In this document: positions 18,656-29,067 of the stretch, one piece after another
Position numbering within the stretch: the first letter of the stretch is position 1
Layout of the letters: every line of letters begins with the position of its first letter
From: Photobacterium proteolyticum
GTDB taxonomy: Bacteria > Pseudomonadota > Gammaproteobacteria > Enterobacterales > Vibrionaceae
Length of the DNA: 62,597 nucleotides
NCBI RefSeq assembly: GCF_001939735.1
Contig: NZ_MJIL01000089.1
Span: 3,590 to 66,186 of the forward strand
Reading direction: 5' to 3'
Notes under the pieces: model-generated
Told to the model about the DNA's origin: nothing
Databases searched by the model: none
Seen by the model: only the letters and a program-made list of their open reading frames with translations
Program-made: the position numbers and the translations under genes

Positions 18656-19463
18656 ACGGGCGAGATAAGGTATGCAGCAACAGTGCTTTCAACGCCTCGG
18701 CCTGAATATTTTCCGTCAGCAAACGACAATACTCGGGAGCCAATAACGCCTGTGAAAAATGCGCAAACGCCTCGATATGTGGTCGCTGAGCAGGATAAGG
18801 TAAGGCCATGGCGATCACTCTCGTCACCGGCCCACGATTTGAGCCCCACTCAATGGCTTGCGGTAACTGAATAAGCGCCATTGCAGGCTGCTTGATTTCT
18901 GATGACATGATATGAGGCAATGCAATTCCGTTCCCCATGCAGGTCGACGAAACGCGCTCACGCTCTTGCATCAACTGAAGCAACAAGTCCGGATTTGCCG
19001 GATTAAGCATCCGGCAAATCCGGGCCAGAACCATCTCTTTTGCTTCTGTTGACTGTACGAGACCTAACTCCTTAACTGACAAATCACGGGCTGAAATTAC
19101 CAGTTCAAACGGCAAATAAAAGGCCGTATTGGTCTTATCACGGCTATCGACACTGCAGGCATTACGGTTCTTTTTCTTACCACTGGTTTTCACCAACAGA
19201 AATTGCTCGGCGACAAAGTCAGTTAGCACCATGTAGGCCAGTTCGGCATCAGAGCCCTCAATAACCAGCTGGCACAGATCTCCCGGCATACAACCCAAGC
19301 TCATGATTCGAACTGGCTGCTCGGCATTAGCCTGGCACAAACGAGTGACATTTTGCATCACCACCACGGCACGAAAGTACCCTGCCAAGGTTTTCAGCTG
19401 ATTGAGTTTCCAGGAAGGAATACCTTCATCACCAATAATGAAGGTGATACGACGTTCGATCAT
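18624..19463 (-). CDS. PTS EIIA protein with N-terminal degenerate HPr-like domain
   Basis: 279 residues. The C-terminal half (about 115-275) is a fructose-family EIIA domain with the phosphorylatable histidine in GNGIALPHI (His184). The N-terminal 90 residues fit an HPr fold: GIPSWKLNQLKTLAGYFRA, IMSLGCMPGDLCQLVIEG and SDAELAYMVLTDFVAEQF line up with HPr blocks. At the place of the HPr active site (GLHxRPA in real HPr) it has GIPSWKL, so the phosphorylated histidine and the arginine are missing. It should not carry phosphate there and may act as a docking or regulatory module. It precedes nothing on its strand but follows the stand-alone EIIB, probably as one operon. Confidence 0.82.
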   Translation of the reverse strand: MIERRITFIIGDEGIPSWKLNQLKTLAGYFRAVVVMQNVTRLCQANAEQPVRIMSLGCMPGDLCQLVIEGSDAELAYMVLTDFVAEQFLLVKTSGKKKNRNACSVDSRDKTNTAFYLPFELVISARDLSVKELGLVQSTEAKEMVLARICRMLNPANPDLLLQLMQERERVSSTCMGNGIALPHIMSSEIKQPAMALIQLPQAIEWGSNRGPVTRVIAMALPYPAQRPHIEAFAHFSQALLAPEYCRLLTENIQAEALKALLLHTLSRPFTANCDTPKE

Positions 19464-19500
19464 AACGCTTGAATCATAGCTTGTTAGTCAGGAGTTTTAA

Positions 19501-19803
19501 TCAAAGTTCTTGGCAACGGCGCAACACGCTCGCCGGATCGGTCAGCACTTCTTCAATGGTAACGCAATGGATCTTGCTGCCGGTAAAGCGGGCACGGTGT
19601 TCAATTTCGATGTCGGAGGCAATCAGAACTACATCGGCTCGGCCAATATCCTGAAAGCTCAGCTGATTTTCTATCCCCATCGCGCCTTGTGTTTCAACCA
19701 TGATCTGGATACCCAATGGCTGCGCCGCCTTCTTTAGCTCTGCAGCTGCCATGTAAGTATGGGCGATCCCGGTCGGGCAAGCTGTAACCGCAACAATTCT
19801 CAT
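19501..19803 (-). CDS. Stand-alone PTS EIIB, fructose family
   Basis: 100-residue cytoplasmic EIIB with the phosphorylated cysteine in TACPTGIAHTYMAA (Cys9) and the rest of the compact domain present. It lies 37 bp upstream of the HPr-like/EIIA gene on the same strand. No EIIC accompanies this pair in the window, so they either serve a permease encoded elsewhere or modulate the IIABC transporter. V. cholerae has, as I recall, a similar stand-alone pair at this place. Confidence 0.9.
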   Translation of the reverse strand: MRIVAVTACPTGIAHTYMAAAELKKAAQPLGIQIMVETQGAMGIENQLSFQDIGRADVVLIASDIEIEHRARFTGSKIHCVTIEEVLTDPASVLRRCQEL

Positions 19804-19950
19804 AAATTCTCTATAGATAACGGTGTTTAGGATGATTGTCTCGATCCGGTGAAGATAGTCAAGGAATCAGAAAGGAAAAACATATATCTCTGTAGTAAGT
19901 CATCTCGCGCACAACTATTTTGAACAAGTTATGTTTGTCACTAAAATGCA

Positions 19951-19968
19951 GGGGAGGCAAGCCTCCCC
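19951..19968 (-). terminator. Terminator after the RTX gene
   Basis: GGGGAGGC pairs with GCCTCCCC with almost no loop, followed on the minus strand by TGCATTTTAG. It stands 18 bp beyond the RTX stop codon. Confidence 0.7.
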
Positions 19969-19985
19969 ATTATCCTATAGGCTAG

Positions 19986-22900
19986 TTATACAACTGCAGC
20001 GGTTAGTTCCGGCTGCAAATTATAACGGCCATCCAGCACTTCGTTGCCACTCGATGTCCCGTCATTGCTGCTATCAAAGGCAGCCATAGCTCCAGTCAGT
20101 TTGGCCAGACGAATGCTATCAGCATCGCTATTCGCTACGCTCGCGCTCTGCTCAGAGAGCAAGGCATTACTGCTACCCTCGTTATTACCAGGTAACTCAC
20201 CATGGTCGATAAAGTTAGCCAGATCATCGCCGTGAAGCCCGACATCACCAAAGCGAACTCCAGCGAGGATGCCTGACAGGTATTGACCCGCAGTTTGTGG
20301 GTTACCGTCACTGGCTGTAGGTATCGCTTCAGAGAATAGCACGTCACTACCAGCCTGCAGGCGGACATACTTTTTACCCTCCACAGTGCCTTGATGAACA
20401 GTCACCGATGCTGCATCGACGCCAGCTAAGTTCAGGATCGCACTATTATCCGGCGTCAGTTCCCAGCGGTGAGTGAACGCCTCACCCTTGGTTCTTGCCG
20501 CATAGTAAGCATTCACATCCTTAACTAATATTCGGCGTCCGTTGTCCTCAAAAATCAGACTCTCTGGTTTTTGCGGCAACGTCAGTTGACCGCCGTCTTG
20601 ATGGATAAGTGACAGGCCATCTTGTCCCGGAGTCCATTCGTTAAGATCGGCATTGAGTACCAAGGAGAAAGTTGCATCAGGCTTTGACTTAAGCACCTCC
20701 AGGTTCGCTCCTGCATCCACTTCGATAGCATCGAAGCCTTCAATATAAACTTTTGCCTGATTAGTAGCACCAGAATCGAATTGTAATGACAGCCCTTCGA
20801 GACGCGCTCCCCACTGACCAGCCCAATATTCCTGATCTTTACCAGCATCCGTCACTTCAACATAGTGAGTCTGACTGCTGTAGTTTTGCAATGTGTGACT
20901 CACCTCGGCTACATCGGTAACCGTCTGCTCCCCGGTGCTCCATTGATGTAACTCTTTACCATCACTGTCCAGCAGCCTCACCGTCAACTTATAGCTATCG
21001 GCGGTATAACCGATCTTGCGGAAAGTCTCCTTGATATTGATGGCATTGTTACCATAAGTACTAACCAGATTAGAAATATCGAAACGACGAGTCCGACTAC
21101 ACCAACCGTAAGAGGATGTCAGGCCGTTAGCATCAACCGCAAAACCATTACCACCATTTTGTACCTGCCAGCCGTTCAGGGAATTAGGATCATCTAGCAG
21201 TTCGATAAAGCGCTCTCCCGTCTGAGGCGCAGATGCCAGATCAGTATTACCGCTGAAATCAACGTAATCGTTGCCACTACCAGTATGAACCTCCGGCGTT
21301 CCCGCACCGATTAGTAGCTGATCATCTCCTCCTCCGGCATTGATACTGGTCAGGGCAACGCCAGCAGTCAGTATATTCGACAGCTCGTTACCGCGAAGGG
21401 TGGAATCCGCTTGCCCTGCATGTGCTTCAATCAACTGGCTGCTCAACCAGTCAATCGTTTGCTGGCTCGAAAGCACCCGATCGCCAATACGGATTGTTGA
21501 GAAGCGACGAATGAAACCACTCAGTAATTCGACCGTCTGTTCGCTGGACGCTTGACCACCCCACTCGGTTAATTGGTCCCCGGAGGCAACATCTTCCACC
21601 AACGTTTGACCATTGCGACGATCAAACAACTGAATCCGGTGTGATTGCCCGTCAAACCTCAAACCAACATCGGCCTTGCTGATCCCTTCGAGGATAATGG
21701 CATTCCCTTCGTCCGTGTCATCAATAATCGCGCTGCCACCCTCTGATACTTTGATTTGGTAGATATCCTTACCTGTCCCGCCAAACAAGTGATCTACATC
21801 TCCATCCGCCACCAGCACATCGTTATCACCGCCGCCGCGCAGAATATCGTTTCCTTTGCCGCCATAGAGCACATTTTTGCCGTCATCACCAATGAGAGTA
21901 TCTGCCATCTCGCCACCGACCAGCCCTTCAATATGACTGAAACGGTCTAGCACGGTTTTCTGTCCATCTTTAACGGCATAAGAGATCCCTTCTGCAAGAT
22001 CGACATATAGAGTGTTCTTACTATCTTGACCATTTAGGCTATAGTCCAGAATATCAGCGCCTTCGCCGCCATCGATGACATCCACCCCGTCACCCGCCGA
22101 GATACGATCATTGCCGCTACCACCTCTTAACGTATCGGCGCCATCACCGCCAATCAGGGTATCATTACCACCTCGCCCTTCTAGGGTATCCTGACCAGCG
22201 TTACCGAACAGAATATTGCTCTCATTATCCCCCTTGAGGGTATCGGCACCGTTACTTCCCATGAGGTTTTCAAACCCCTTGAGGCTATCACCATCACTGT
22301 TCTCGCCAGTTTCAAGATCAACTGTTACTCCGACACGATCCGTATAGGCCAACGTATCGACTCCGTCTCCGCCATCTAAGTCATCGGCACCTTTACCACC
22401 ATCAATCAGATCGTTGCCGCCACCGCCGCGTACCGTGTCATTTCCGTCCTGGGCAAAAATCTGATTATTTGAGTCATTACCCGTCAACGTATCGCCATGC
22501 GCAGAGCCAATCAGGTTTTCTATCCCAGCCAGAGTGTCGGTATTATTACTGCCTTTGTGAGCCTGGCCGCTTTGCAAGTTCGCTGTTACTCCCTGATTAT
22601 GAACAGCATAACTTGCAGTATCAGTACCTTCACCACCATCGAGGGTATTGTTACCGGTACCGCTGCCATCCAACAAATCGTTACCACCGCGGCCATACAA
22701 CTTGTCGTTACCGTTTCGACTAAACAACTGGTTATTGTTGTCGTCTCCCTTCAACACATCATCGAACTCCGACCCGGCGACATTCTCCATTCCCGTCAGC
22801 GTTGCATTCGCGCCGACTTTCTCCATCAAATAAAGGAAGAATCCTGCTGCTGAACGGTAATTGCCTTCTTCACCCCCCAACATCTGCTGTAAATTGGATG

Positions 22901-25346
22901 CATCGAGCTTCACATAGCCCATAACAGGATCAAATAGCATCACCTCTTTACCATCGGTCAGCACTTCCATTTTCATGTAACCGAAGGTTGGATCAAATTT
23001 AGTCAGAGCCTCCCCTAGCAGATAAACCTCACGCCCTTGTTCTTTCGCCTGACGCACAAAACTGTCATAAGCGGACTTAATCTGCGGGTCTGGGTTATTG
23101 GAGAATAGGTAGGTATTCCAACTGTCATGATGGTTATAGGCGATATAGCTCTCGACCGAGTTTTCCCGGAGCTGGGTCATCACAGAAATATCTGGCAGGC
23201 TGTCCAGTAGATAGTGGCTGGAAAAATCACGGTGATAATCATTCCAGGCACCATCCTTCTTCGCAAAGACAGAAGTGTTATACAGCCCGGCATCCAATGC
23301 GCTGATCGCTTGTTGATTCGGATTTCCCGACGCTGTTCCAGCCTGTAGATCAACGTTATAGCCAATTGCAGGCTCGTGGTCCGGCGCATAGGCCGACCAG
23401 TTGGATTGATTTGCCACCTTTTCGGCAAGCTGATCCTGAGAAGACTTCCAATCCGGATTCAACTCGCGGGACTCAAGGTTCTTGAACAAATCTTCAGTAT
23501 ACAAAGTATCTGTATCATCACCGCCATCGATACTATCGCTACCCAGCAACCCGATGACATCGTCATCACCTGGTCCCATGTTGATCACATCAGCACCAAG
23601 ACCACCACGTCCAGTATCGTTACCCTCTCCGCCGTTGATCGTATCGTCACCACTGCCACCATTGGAATTGTCGTTACCGTCGCCACCATTGAGCTCGTCA
23701 TTCCCGGCTCCACCCATCAGGATATCATTGCCGCCATGGCCATTGATGATGTCATTGCCACTGCGCCCATCCAGGTAATCGTCGTTTTCCCGACCGTTTA
23801 AGGTACGCCCAATGCTCGAGCCATCAATCAAGGCAATTCTCAGTTGTTGATCTTCCAGGTTTTTCTTAGCCTGATCAGTCAGCGCACGTGTCTCTTCCTT
23901 CCAGATGCTTGAACCATCAACACCTTCCTCTCCAAGACCAGCAGATTCGGCATCCACCATATACTTAAAGATGTCGTAGCCTTTTTCTTTGTAGAACTCA
24001 CCTTGCTTGGTCATAAACTCCTTGAAGGCATCGGAGTCCAGATAGCTGTCGAAGTCCGCTTGCAGTTTCTCCTCTGGCGTACGGGTATCGACCATGTCCG
24101 CAAAGAATCCCAACACAGTGTTAATCAGACTCAAGCCGAAATTAACAACATCCAGCACCAAGGAGGCCAAGTTACCGATCACAGGGATAAAGTCACACAC
24201 CAAGCTAACGACATCGAGTACCATGCCAACGCCGTCAAGAGCAGCCATCACACCATACATCGCGGCACGGCCATGATTCCCGCCACGACGTGCCTCATCG
24301 GCGACCATCGCATTCTTTGCAATACTGACAGCCCCCATACCGATAGCCAATGCACTACCAACACCAATAGCAAAGCCGACACCGGCTTTAGTCAGGCCAG
24401 AAGCAGCATCCAGCCCCACGTCTGCCACTTCCTTCGCCACCATGGTCTTACTCAGGAAGGTCGCTACATTTTTCGCTGTCCCTCCTCCTGCTCTCTTGGC
24501 AACCTGAGTCGCAACGACATTGGTTAGGGAGTAAAGCCCTTTTGCCATGCCGATCGTCCCACCGGCAATACGCAGGTCCTTCCCCATATCTGCCCCGGCT
24601 GCGATATTAATGCCGCCATGTACCACGCTGAACAAAGAGCCGGCAACCGTGGTACCGGTTCCGATGTTGTTCAATACACCTCGAGCTGAAAGACGACTGC
24701 TATTTAACTCGGTACTTTCGTTGACAGCGTTTTTCAGCAAATTATGAGCCGTTACTGACGTAGGGTACTTCTTCAGGTGCCCGTCCAGTTCATTGACCAG
24801 GTTATCGTGCTTAAGCAGCATTCCATTGAGAACAATGGAAGCCCCATCATTCAGGTCGGAAGGCAGCCCAACCATAGTTCCTCCGAAGGTCGATCCTGCT
24901 CCGGAGATATAATCACTGTATTGGTTGAGGGTCTTGACGTTGCCATTCAGGCCGGGATCAATGGTAGGGCCTGGGTTTGGATTCGGCATCGCTGTCTCAA
25001 AATCGGGAAGCAGCTCACCAGAAGCTCCGACATCAGCCATGTCAGCTGTACCCTCCAGCCCCTGATCAAAAGCCGTCAGCGCAGACAAGATCTCAGGATC
25101 CGTTGCCAGGCTCTTAAGCTGGCTGACAACCTCAGGATCCGCGCCTGATTTTCGAGCAGCCTCCGCCACCACATCAGCCATATCTGTCGGGCTCAGGGAT
25201 GAGCTGTCTCCCTGGCCTGATACCATTCCCCGAATTGCCGTTGCCAGGTACTCAGTAAAGCCCTCCATGAAGTTGGCCTGCATCGCGTTATTTATACTGT
25301 CGCCTGTATTGTTGATTGCATTACCGAATGAAGTAACTTGCTCCAT
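19986..25346 (-). CDS. Giant RTX calcium-binding protein, type I secretion substrate
   Basis: 1786 residues. Residues about 1-220 are helical with a PNPNPGP linker; about 225-425 contain long hydrophobic, Gly/Ala-rich helices (GVGFAIGVGSALAIGMGAVS; DFIPVIGNLASLVLDVV) that resemble the membrane-inserting part of RTX toxins. RTX nonapeptides of the GGxGNDxL type fill about 515-620 and 860-1200. A non-repeat segment lies at 640-850 and a beta-rich segment at about 1250-1700. The C-terminus (LTGAMAAFDSS, ending LTAAVV) looks like the uncleaved secretion signal of large type I substrates. I start it at 25346 because AAGAGG is well spaced there; the TTG at 25355 is too close. No acyltransferase (RtxC/HlyC) gene is nearby and I see no HExxH protease motif. 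Toxin or adhesin are both possible. Confidence 0.85.
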   Translation of the reverse strand: MEQVTSFGNAINNTGDSINNAMQANFMEGFTEYLATAIRGMVSGQGDSSSLSPTDMADVVAEAARKSGADPEVVSQLKSLATDPEILSALTAFDQGLEGTADMADVGASGELLPDFETAMPNPNPGPTIDPGLNGNVKTLNQYSDYISGAGSTFGGTMVGLPSDLNDGASIVLNGMLLKHDNLVNELDGHLKKYPTSVTAHNLLKNAVNESTELNSSRLSARGVLNNIGTGTTVAGSLFSVVHGGINIAAGADMGKDLRIAGGTIGMAKGLYSLTNVVATQVAKRAGGGTAKNVATFLSKTMVAKEVADVGLDAASGLTKAGVGFAIGVGSALAIGMGAVSIAKNAMVADEARRGGNHGRAAMYGVMAALDGVGMVLDVVSLVCDFIPVIGNLASLVLDVVNFGLSLINTVLGFFADMVDTRTPEEKLQADFDSYLDSDAFKEFMTKQGEFYKEKGYDIFKYMVDAESAGLGEEGVDGSSIWKEETRALTDQAKKNLEDQQLRIALIDGSSIGRTLNGRENDDYLDGRSGNDIINGHGGNDILMGGAGNDELNGGDGNDNSNGGSGDDTINGGEGNDTGRGGLGADVINMGPGDDDVIGLLGSDSIDGGDDTDTLYTEDLFKNLESRELNPDWKSSQDQLAEKVANQSNWSAYAPDHEPAIGYNVDLQAGTASGNPNQQAISALDAGLYNTSVFAKKDGAWNDYHRDFSSHYLLDSLPDISVMTQLRENSVESYIAYNHHDSWNTYLFSNNPDPQIKSAYDSFVRQAKEQGREVYLLGEALTKFDPTFGYMKMEVLTDGKEVMLFDPVMGYVKLDASNLQQMLGGEEGNYRSAAGFFLYLMEKVGANATLTGMENVAGSEFDDVLKGDDNNNQLFSRNGNDKLYGRGGNDLLDGSGTGNNTLDGGEGTDTASYAVHNQGVTANLQSGQAHKGSNNTDTLAGIENLIGSAHGDTLTGNDSNNQIFAQDGNDTVRGGGGNDLIDGGKGADDLDGGDGVDTLAYTDRVGVTVDLETGENSDGDSLKGFENLMGSNGADTLKGDNESNILFGNAGQDTLEGRGGNDTLIGGDGADTLRGGSGNDRISAGDGVDVIDGGEGADILDYSLNGQDSKNTLYVDLAEGISYAVKDGQKTVLDRFSHIEGLVGGEMADTLIGDDGKNVLYGGKGNDILRGGGDNDVLVADGDVDHLFGGTGKDIYQIKVSEGGSAIIDDTDEGNAIILEGISKADVGLRFDGQSHRIQLFDRRNGQTLVEDVASGDQLTEWGGQASSEQTVELLSGFIRRFSTIRIGDRVLSSQQTIDWLSSQLIEAHAGQADSTLRGNELSNILTAGVALTSINAGGGDDQLLIGAGTPEVHTGSGNDYVDFSGNTDLASAPQTGERFIELLDDPNSLNGWQVQNGGNGFAVDANGLTSSYGWCSRTRRFDISNLVSTYGNNAINIKETFRKIGYTADSYKLTVRLLDSDGKELHQWSTGEQTVTDVAEVSHTLQNYSSQTHYVEVTDAGKDQEYWAGQWGARLEGLSLQFDSGATNQAKVYIEGFDAIEVDAGANLEVLKSKPDATFSLVLNADLNEWTPGQDGLSLIHQDGGQLTLPQKPESLIFEDNGRRILVKDVNAYYAARTKGEAFTHRWELTPDNSAILNLAGVDAASVTVHQGTVEGKKYVRLQAGSDVLFSEAIPTASDGNPQTAGQYLSGILAGVRFGDVGLHGDDLANFIDHGELPGNNEGSSNALLSEQSASVANSDADSIRLAKLTGAMAAFDSSNDGTSSGNEVLDGRYNLQPELTAAVV

Positions 25347-25525
25347 CGTGCTCAATCCTCTTATTGTTAAGTTTGCACCCCGGTTGCTTCCTGTTCTTCA
25401 ACCTGAGGCAGGTGACCCTCACCTTAAAACCAAGGTAAGGCATGGCCCATCACAGATATACGCAGTGATGAGAACATTCAGTAGACGAAATGGATGCGAG
25501 ATCAGGCACCCACATCAAAGAGCAG

Positions 25526-27682
25526 CTATGAAGCTACCTGCAGCTTCCAGAGCCGGGCATAGGTGCCTCCTTGCTCTAATAGCCAATCATGGGTTCCCTG
25601 CTCGACAATCTGTCCGCCATCGATCACCAGGATGCGATCAGCATGACGCAAGGTGTTGAGTCGATGGGCAATACTGATCACCGTGCGACCTTGGGTGATA
25701 GCCTCCATATTTGCCATCACCGCCGCTTCCGACTCGTAGTCCAATGCACTGGTGGCCTCATCCAGCAGCAAGATACCGGGATCAGTCAATAGCGCCCGGG
25801 CGAGGGCAATACGCTGGCGCTGGCCGCCAGATAGACGCCCGCCCTTTTCACCAACCTGGGTCTCATAGCCCTGCGGCAACTCGCGGATAAACTCATCGGC
25901 CCCTGACAGGGCTGCGGCCTCGGCCACCTCGGCATCAGTCGCCTGCGGACAACACAGACGGATGTTCTCGGCTACGGTACCCGAGAACAAAAGACTTTCT
26001 TGCAGCACCACGCTCATATTGCGGCGCAATGCCACCGGATCGGCGATGGCCAAATCGATACCATCCACCAAAACCTGTCCATGCTGGGGCACATACAGAC
26101 GCTGCAACAAACGGGTAAGCGTTGATTTTCCTGATCCAGAAGGGCCGGTGATCCCCACAAACTCGCCGGGCTTTATCTCCAGATTCAAGTTGCGCAGCAC
26201 TTCCTGGCTATCTTCGCTGTAGCGAAAACGCACGCCGCTAAAGCACACACCACCGCGCAGCTTGGGAACGGAGGCCAATCCGTCGTTGCCGTCCTCATCA
26301 TCCTCGTCAAGAATGTCGCCAATCCGGCGCAAGGAAATAAGGGTGTGCTGAAAATCCTGCCAGACCTGTGCCAGCCTCAGAATAGGTTGAGTAACATGAC
26401 CCGACAGCATATTGAACGCGACCAGCTCGCCCGGACTCAGCAGGCCGTCCATCACCAGGGTGACGCCCCACCACAGCAGCAGTGCCGACGTCAGCTTCTG
26501 GATCAATCCGATTCCCTGCCCGGCCCAAATCCCGACCACCTTGGCCCGGAACGAAGCTTTCACGAAACTCGCCAGCTGGCGCTCCCACTGATGGAGAAAG
26601 CCGGACTCCGTAGCGGTTGTCTTGATGGTTTCAATCCCGGTGACAGACTCGGCCAGAAAGGCGGTATTGTCCGCGCCCAATTCGTACTCCCGGGTCACCC
26701 GGGCTCGCAGTACCGGGCCGACAACCAGCCAGAAAAAGAAATAAACCAGCAACGAACCGAGTACCAGCCAGGTCAGCTTCGGGGCATAGCCGAACATCAC
26801 GGCAAGAAACAAGCTGATGAAAGCCAGATCCAGCACCATGGTTAATGCCGATCCGGTAAGAAACTGACGGATCTGCCCCATCTCTCTCACTCGGGCGATA
26901 ATTTGCCCGGTCTGTCGCTGCTGAAAATAACCGAGAGGAAGGGCAACTAAATGCTCGTACAAGCGGCTGGACAGCTCTGAATTGACCTTGCTGGCGAGGT
27001 TGGCAAACAGCCAGGATCGGAGGAAGCCATAAATGGGCTCGAACACGGCCAGCGCCAGCATCGCAATCCCCAGCACCTGAAGACTGGAAAGGCTTCTGCT
27101 GACCAGTACCCTGTCAATCACGTTCTCAAACAATATCGGAGTCACCAGGGCGATCAGCTGCAACATCAGCGACACCAGCAGCACCCGTCGAAACTGAATC
27201 ACATGTTTGCGAATGGAGGGGACAAACCATCCAAAACCAAACTTTTGCTTTTTGGGCCGCTCCTCGGTATCGGCCAGCAACAGGGCTTCACCATGCCAGT
27301 GCTGACCAAACACACCAATCGGGTAGCTCCGACTGTTATCGGTAGAAGGGTGATACAGGGTAACCATATCGTCTGTAACTGCCTCTAGCACAACCCAACC
27401 CTGCTCGGTATTGAGCAACGCCGGTAACGGCAGTGCCGACAAGCGTTCCAACTGAGTGGAAATACACCGCGCCCGAAGCCCTATCCAACGCGCACACCGG
27501 CAAAGATCAAGGCTGTCCACCGCCCCCTCGCTTCGGCCAAGCTGATGTACCAACTGCTCGGGCTCTACCGCTAAATCAAAGCAACGTGCAGCCCGTACCA
27601 AGGCAAGTAGCGCCGGATCCCCTGTTGCTCGGTCAGCATTCACAGCCAGAGCATCTGTCTCAATCGTTTCTGCTACAGCCAT
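25526..27682 (-). CDS. Type I secretion ABC transporter, second ATPase (RtxE-like)
   Basis: 718 residues. The N-terminal ~135 residues form a C39-peptidase-like domain in which the catalytic cysteine is missing (GDPALLALV where active peptidases have DCG), so it should bind the substrate and not cleave. Membrane helices follow (about 155-440) and then the ATPase with Walker A GPSGSGKST, signature LSGGQRQR and Walker B LLLDEATSALD, all intact. Its ATG overlaps the HlyD stop (TAATG). With the first ABC gene it makes a two-ATPase set as in the RtxB/RtxD/RtxE transporter of MARTX toxins. It exports the RTX protein encoded 171 bp downstream. The TolC partner is not in the window. Confidence 0.9.
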   Translation of the reverse strand: MAVAETIETDALAVNADRATGDPALLALVRAARCFDLAVEPEQLVHQLGRSEGAVDSLDLCRCARWIGLRARCISTQLERLSALPLPALLNTEQGWVVLEAVTDDMVTLYHPSTDNSRSYPIGVFGQHWHGEALLLADTEERPKKQKFGFGWFVPSIRKHVIQFRRVLLVSLMLQLIALVTPILFENVIDRVLVSRSLSSLQVLGIAMLALAVFEPIYGFLRSWLFANLASKVNSELSSRLYEHLVALPLGYFQQRQTGQIIARVREMGQIRQFLTGSALTMVLDLAFISLFLAVMFGYAPKLTWLVLGSLLVYFFFWLVVGPVLRARVTREYELGADNTAFLAESVTGIETIKTTATESGFLHQWERQLASFVKASFRAKVVGIWAGQGIGLIQKLTSALLLWWGVTLVMDGLLSPGELVAFNMLSGHVTQPILRLAQVWQDFQHTLISLRRIGDILDEDDEDGNDGLASVPKLRGGVCFSGVRFRYSEDSQEVLRNLNLEIKPGEFVGITGPSGSGKSTLTRLLQRLYVPQHGQVLVDGIDLAIADPVALRRNMSVVLQESLLFSGTVAENIRLCCPQATDAEVAEAAALSGADEFIRELPQGYETQVGEKGGRLSGGQRQRIALARALLTDPGILLLDEATSALDYESEAAVMANMEAITQGRTVISIAHRLNTLRHADRILVIDGGQIVEQGTHDWLLEQGGTYARLWKLQVAS

Positions 27683-29067
27683 TACCGCTCCCTCATAGCT
27701 TCAGACTGATACTGCTGCAAAGGACTCAGCAGGTAGTCAATCACTCGCCGGTCACCGGTACGAATTTCTGCGGTGATGCTCATCCCCGCCTGTAGCGGGA
27801 CTTCTTTGTCATCCACAGCAATCGTATGGCGATCTATCTTTACCCGGGCAGGAAAGACCAGCCCCATCTGCTCATCTTCCACTGAGTCTCGCGACACATG
27901 GGCCACTTCCCCGCTAATCGTGCCGTAGCGGGTATATGGAAACGAGTCCACCTTGATTTCCACTGGCTGCCCGGCCTGAACAAAACCGACGTCCTTGTTC
28001 AATATCATCACTTCTGCCTCAAGCGCGGCATCATCCGGTACAATCACCAGCAATTGCTGGGCAGCCTGGATAACGCCCCCGAGGGTGTGAACTGACAGCT
28101 GCTGAACCACACCATCCACCGGCGATAGCAGGGTTTGCAGCCGGTGTTTCTCATTCGCCTTGACCAGTTCCTGCCTGATCTCGGCTATCGCACCCTGCGC
28201 CTGATTCAGTTTGTCGTAGTACTCTCGACGAATTTTGGACAGATAGCTTTCACGTTGTTCCTTCAGGCTCAGGTATTGCGCTTTCAACACATCAATCTCT
28301 GCATGTTGCTTGGAGAGGGCGCGCTCTGTTTCCAGTTGTTCACGTTCCTGCTCCAGAAGCTCCATTCGGGGGATCAGCTTGTTGGCCGCCAAAGTCTGGC
28401 GAGCGTGAAGGCGAGCACGGATGTTTGTCATCAGCATCTCCAACCCCGCGATATCGGCACGCCGAGCCTGCTGGTTGGCCAGGTTGACACTCATTTCACC
28501 ATCGAGGCTGTCGAGGTTATTGGTAACCTCCAGCCACTCGCTCTGAAGGTGTTCATGAGCAGTAAGTGCCTGAACCGGAGAAACACCGTTCGGTAATTTG
28601 AATGACGCTAGCGGATCGCTTGTCAGCAAAGCCTGCAGCCGTGACTGTTCGAGCTGGCGGAAAACCAGCTTCTCCTGCAACTCACGTACTTCGGCCTCGA
28701 CGCCGATGGGATTGAGGGTGATCAGGATGTCACCGGCCCTAACTCGCTGACCATCCCGGACATTAATCGCTGAAATTTCCCCTGACTCCAGCGACTGGAT
28801 CACCTTGGAATGACTGGAAACGATCAACCGTCCTGCGGACCTTGCATGGATATCGAGCCGGCCGATAACAGACCAGAACAACGCTATAACCAACAGAAGC
28901 GTCAATGCCATCGCCGTCCGCCGGGTCCACGGAGCAGGCGGGCGTTCGACGATTTCCAGATACCCGGGCTGAAACTCATATTCGTCCCGCGAACGCTTCA
29001 ATGCCGACGGTGCCTGACGCTCCTGCTGCAATGCCTTTCGGGCAGTTTTGAAATGCTTGATTAACAT
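27682..29067 (-). CDS. HlyD/RtxD-family membrane fusion protein
   Basis: 461-residue periplasmic adaptor for type I secretion. One N-terminal transmembrane helix (ALTLLLVIALFWSVIG, about residues 54-69) is followed by a lipoyl/barrel segment (GRLIVSSHSKVIQSLESGEI), a long coiled coil (about 150-310) and the second half of the beta-barrel domain ending before a C-terminal HlyD signature (GMSITAEIRTGDRRVIDYLL). It bridges the ABC transporter and TolC. It overlaps the upstream ABC gene by seven bases and the downstream one by the TAATG junction, so the three are translationally coupled. Confidence 0.93.
   Translation of the reverse strand: MLIKHFKTARKALQQERQAPSALKRSRDEYEFQPGYLEIVERPPAPWTRRTAMALTLLLVIALFWSVIGRLDIHARSAGRLIVSSHSKVIQSLESGEISAINVRDGQRVRAGDILITLNPIGVEAEVRELQEKLVFRQLEQSRLQALLTSDPLASFKLPNGVSPVQALTAHEHLQSEWLEVTNNLDSLDGEMSVNLANQQARRADIAGLEMLMTNIRARLHARQTLAANKLIPRMELLEQEREQLETERALSKQHAEIDVLKAQYLSLKEQRESYLSKIRREYYDKLNQAQGAIAEIRQELVKANEKHRLQTLLSPVDGVVQQLSVHTLGGVIQAAQQLLVIVPDDAALEAEVMILNKDVGFVQAGQPVEIKVDSFPYTRYGTISGEVAHVSRDSVEDEQMGLVFPARVKIDRHTIAVDDKEVPLQAGMSITAEIRTGDRRVIDYLLSPLQQYQSEAMRER

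Noticed and set aside
21800..23800. Periodic repeats that could be mistaken for a CRISPR array or satellite DNA
   Set aside because: The period follows the nine-residue GGxGNDxL RTX motif in the coding frame of the minus-strand gene; units are degenerate at DNA level and there are no unique spacers of equal length.
22469..24527. Several long plus-strand open frames antisense to the RTX gene
   Set aside because: They mirror the repetitive codons of the RTX frame (Thr/Ser/Ile-rich, low complexity), have no ribosome-binding sites and match no family I know.
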